A stretch of 64,000 nucleotides of DNA from contig NC_089274.1 of NCBI RefSeq assembly GCF_963678975.1, positions 22,157,133 to 22,221,132 of the forward strand, read 5' to 3'. The notes below the pieces were generated by a model. The model was given only the letters and a program-made list of their open reading frames with translations. It did no database searches and was not told the DNA's origin. Every line of letters begins with the position of its first letter. Position 1 is the first letter of the stretch. Both the position numbers and the translations under genes were made by a program. Shown here piece by piece: positions 62,084 through 64,000 of the stretch. The DNA comes from Dysidea avara. Lineage: Eukaryota > Porifera > Demospongiae > Dictyoceratida > Dysideidae.

Positions 62084-62975
62084 TAGAGGTGAACCAATAC
62101 CACTTTTTACCGATACTTCCGATATGAGTATTTGTACTGAAATTATCTGCCGATACCGATTCCAATACCAATACTAAGCATTGAAGCCTAGACAAGTTTA
62201 TTATAAAAAATTCACTGTTGTGATACATAGCTAGCTATTAAAATATCATAGTAGCTAATTGTGCAGTTTGATTGAGAAGTGATGATCTCAGTTCGATCAA
62301 GTTTCAAAATATTCATTGTATAAATGATAAACATCATTGTGGATTACTAATTGCTTGTAGTTTTCTTGTAAGCTTGTTGATTAGGTAATTAATTGCGTGG
62401 GTGGCCAATAATTTTACAATGTTTGTTACAGCCTTGCAACCAAACCTTTTCATGAAAAAGCAAGCCAAGTAGTCTAAACTTATTTCTTTGAGCACTGTCA
62501 TTTAATTACAAAGGATCCACATGCTCTAATATATTAGAATACACATGGAGCTATTACCGTACAGCGTAATAATTCGACGGGGGGAAATTTTGACGAATTC
62601 ATTATTGTCAAATATTTACAAGGAAAATTTTGACGAATGTGTTGACTTCAGTATTGTAATTAACCAGTCACATGAGCTTTGATGAGGAAAAATTTGACGA
62701 ATTGCAATAATTTGCCAAATTCGTCAAACCCCCCCCTCCCCCGTCAAATTATTATGCTGTACGGTATAGCAATACTTGGAAAAGAGTAACAAAGGCTTTG
62801 TTTTCACTACTTTGTTAGCCCAATTAAGTTATTTGCTACTGGAAACTTAGGTTTAGTAAAAGGGGTAAATGTCTACTGGTGGTATCTGTACCTTTGTATT
62901 GCTGATACTGATCCGATACCAATACCACGTACTGGTATTGGCACCGATACTGGTATTGGTATCGGTCCACCTTTA
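62084..62975. mobile_element. hAT-like element of the CCGATACC type with perfect TSD
   Basis: Flanked by TTTGAAAC on both sides (62076-62083 and 62976-62983). The ends are TAGAGGTGAACCAATACC and, inverted, TAAAGGTGGACCGATACC, followed by runs of CCGATAC/GGTATTGG. It contains the smaller element at 62557-62764. No transposase ORF, so it is non-autonomous. Confidence 0.9.
62557..62764. mobile_element. Nested mariner-like MITE (TA target)
   Basis: 27-bp ends: CCGTACAGCGTAATAATTCG and, inverted, CCGTACAGCATAATAATTTG, each continuing into ACGGGGG. TA lies on each side (62555-62556 and 62765-62766). The interior repeats TTTGACGAAT words in both orientations. 208 bp. The TA target suggests Tc1/mariner; the superfamily is an inference. 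Confidence 0.82.
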
Positions 62976-62989
62976 TTTGAAACTATGTT

Positions 62990-63110
62990 GTAATAGTACA
63001 GTACGATAGTACTGTATAGTAGGGACCACAAAGGAGTAGGTGTGACCCATGAAAAACATCACCCAAGGGTGCGTGGCGCCATTTCTTTTGTGGTATATGT
63101 GGGTTCATCA
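62990..63110. repeat. Dispersed repeat, second copy of the 55634-type
   Basis: tagtactgtatagtagggac, cacaaaggagtagg and acatcaccca match 55640-55700. It starts a few bases after the target duplication of the 62084-62975 element. 63111-63476 shows nothing else recognisable. Confidence 0.65.
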
Positions 63111-63476
63111 GTCATGATTGTACAAAAGGAGTTAACAAACAAGTACACACAAAAATTTGGAATTTTCAACTAGAGTATGGACCATAGCACATCGATAAAA
63201 AGTATACAAGCTGGAGTAGTGCATGATATTAAATCACAGTAAAACAATAAGAAGTGTTATATCCCTACTGTGCATTTCAGTTAAACAATAAATGTCATAG
63301 AAGTTGGTGACAACAAGATAAGAAGGCAGCTGTTACTGTAGAAGTACATGTGCACATTATGTTTTTTGATTCTCTCTAGCACACTGACCATATGGACATT
63401 TACAACTTTCTTGCGCATAGAAACAGCACTGTACACCTCTCCTTCAACCAGGGATATGTTCCTACTGGACCTGGTG

Positions 63477-63517
63477 AGTGTGCATGCGTGTGCGTGCGTG
63501 TGTGCGTGCGTGCGTGC

Positions 63518-63556
<39 letters not shown>
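63477..63556. repeat. TG/TGCG tract with GA tail
   Basis: Mixed TGCG and TG units followed by about 10 GA units; the same TG-then-GA order as 56421-56647. A partial motif TTCTATTAGAA follows at 63645-63655. Confidence 0.93.
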
Positions 63557-63559
<3 letters not shown>

Positions 63560-63789
63560 GAGAATGTTGCTGTTAGCCACACTACCAACAAGTGGTGTGT
63601 TACCTGGCCCACTGTTCACACACTCGCCTCAGGTTTACTGACTGTTCTATTAGAAAATGCCAATCGTTTTCTGTTAATTAGTCCCTAAAGCTAACACAAT
63701 GCCAGATTCCCACATATACCAAGTGTTTCCAAATTTATATGATGGCATAATTGCCATGTCCCCAGTGTATGAGGTGTGCATGTGCATGC

Positions 63790-63990
63790 ACATGTTTGTG
63801 TGTGCAGGTCAAGGTCCAGGTGGGACTTTGAGTGTCCACACCTTCACCTGTGAGACATAGTACAGCCCCCTGTGGGTTACCAGTTTTTCCCCAGGAGGAT
63901 TTACCTGCACTGACTCCTAGCACCTGAGTAACACAAAGGTGGATAGGCGTGACTGTGCCAGCAGCAGCCAAAGGCTTTGCTTTTGTGTGC
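63790..63990 (+). mobile_element. 3' fragment of the 56650-type SINE
   Basis: GGTCCAGGTGGGACTTTGAG, CACCTTCACCTGTGAGACAT, CCCTGTGGGTTACCAG and GGCGTGACTGTGCCAGCAGC match 56885-57050 in order. It carries a short insertion (cccaggaggatttacctgca) and is followed by a TG run that continues past the window end. The tRNA-like head is missing. Confidence 0.75.
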
Positions 63991-64000
63991 GTGTGTGTGT

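Overview
The window is AT-rich, repeat-saturated nuclear DNA of a metazoan. Secreted fibrinogen-related (FReD) proteins, a type II membrane carbohydrate sulfotransferase, a decayed Kelch-repeat gene, CR1/Jockey-like and other LINE remnants, a Ty3/gypsy element, tRNA-type SINEs and many hAT- and Harbinger-like non-autonomous transposons fit a marine invertebrate. A sponge is my best guess from overall style, but nothing here proves it. No bacterial, organellar or rRNA sequence is visible.

Layout. 1-18600 is a divergent tandem segmental duplication whose units (A 1-6036, B 6037-13718, truncated C 13719-15098, D 15099-18600) meet at ATTG/TTGA microsatellites. A, B and D each carry one minus-strand single-exon FReD gene (3098-3961, 9493-10302, 16707-17513). 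Copy 1 has a 14-bp deletion in its signal peptide; copies 2 and 3 look intact. A fourth, dispersed copy of the D-type unit (about 37230-40878) holds a FReD pseudogene broken by transposons, including a hAT-like element nested in another. 18600-34900 is mostly transposon debris: a Harbinger-like MITE, three LINE remnants, palindromic MITEs and long TG tracts. The clearest intact non-FReD gene is a sulfotransferase at 35248-36357, followed by a 350-bp (CATA)n tract.

42990-43690 is a Kelch-repeat pseudogene. 44400-49460 is a cluster of palindromes around a Ty3/gypsy element whose reverse transcriptase/RNase H half is inverted relative to its integrase half. 50711-51082 is an unrecognised 123-aa ORF with two upstream CACGTGATTC boxes. 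51.8-64 kb holds more hAT-like elements, a SINE interrupted by a Harbinger-like MITE next to an uninterrupted sister copy, a 115-unit CAG array, long TG tracts and a DeuSINE-style SINE.

The most distinctive non-standard signal is a short motif, GACTGCTCTATTAGAGTA, with the odd palindrome CTCTATTAGAG as core. It occurs at about 17 places in both orientations, usually as doublets or triplets 17-29 bp apart. It lies inside most of the hAT-like MITEs, inside one Harbinger-like MITE, and also outside any element I can delimit.
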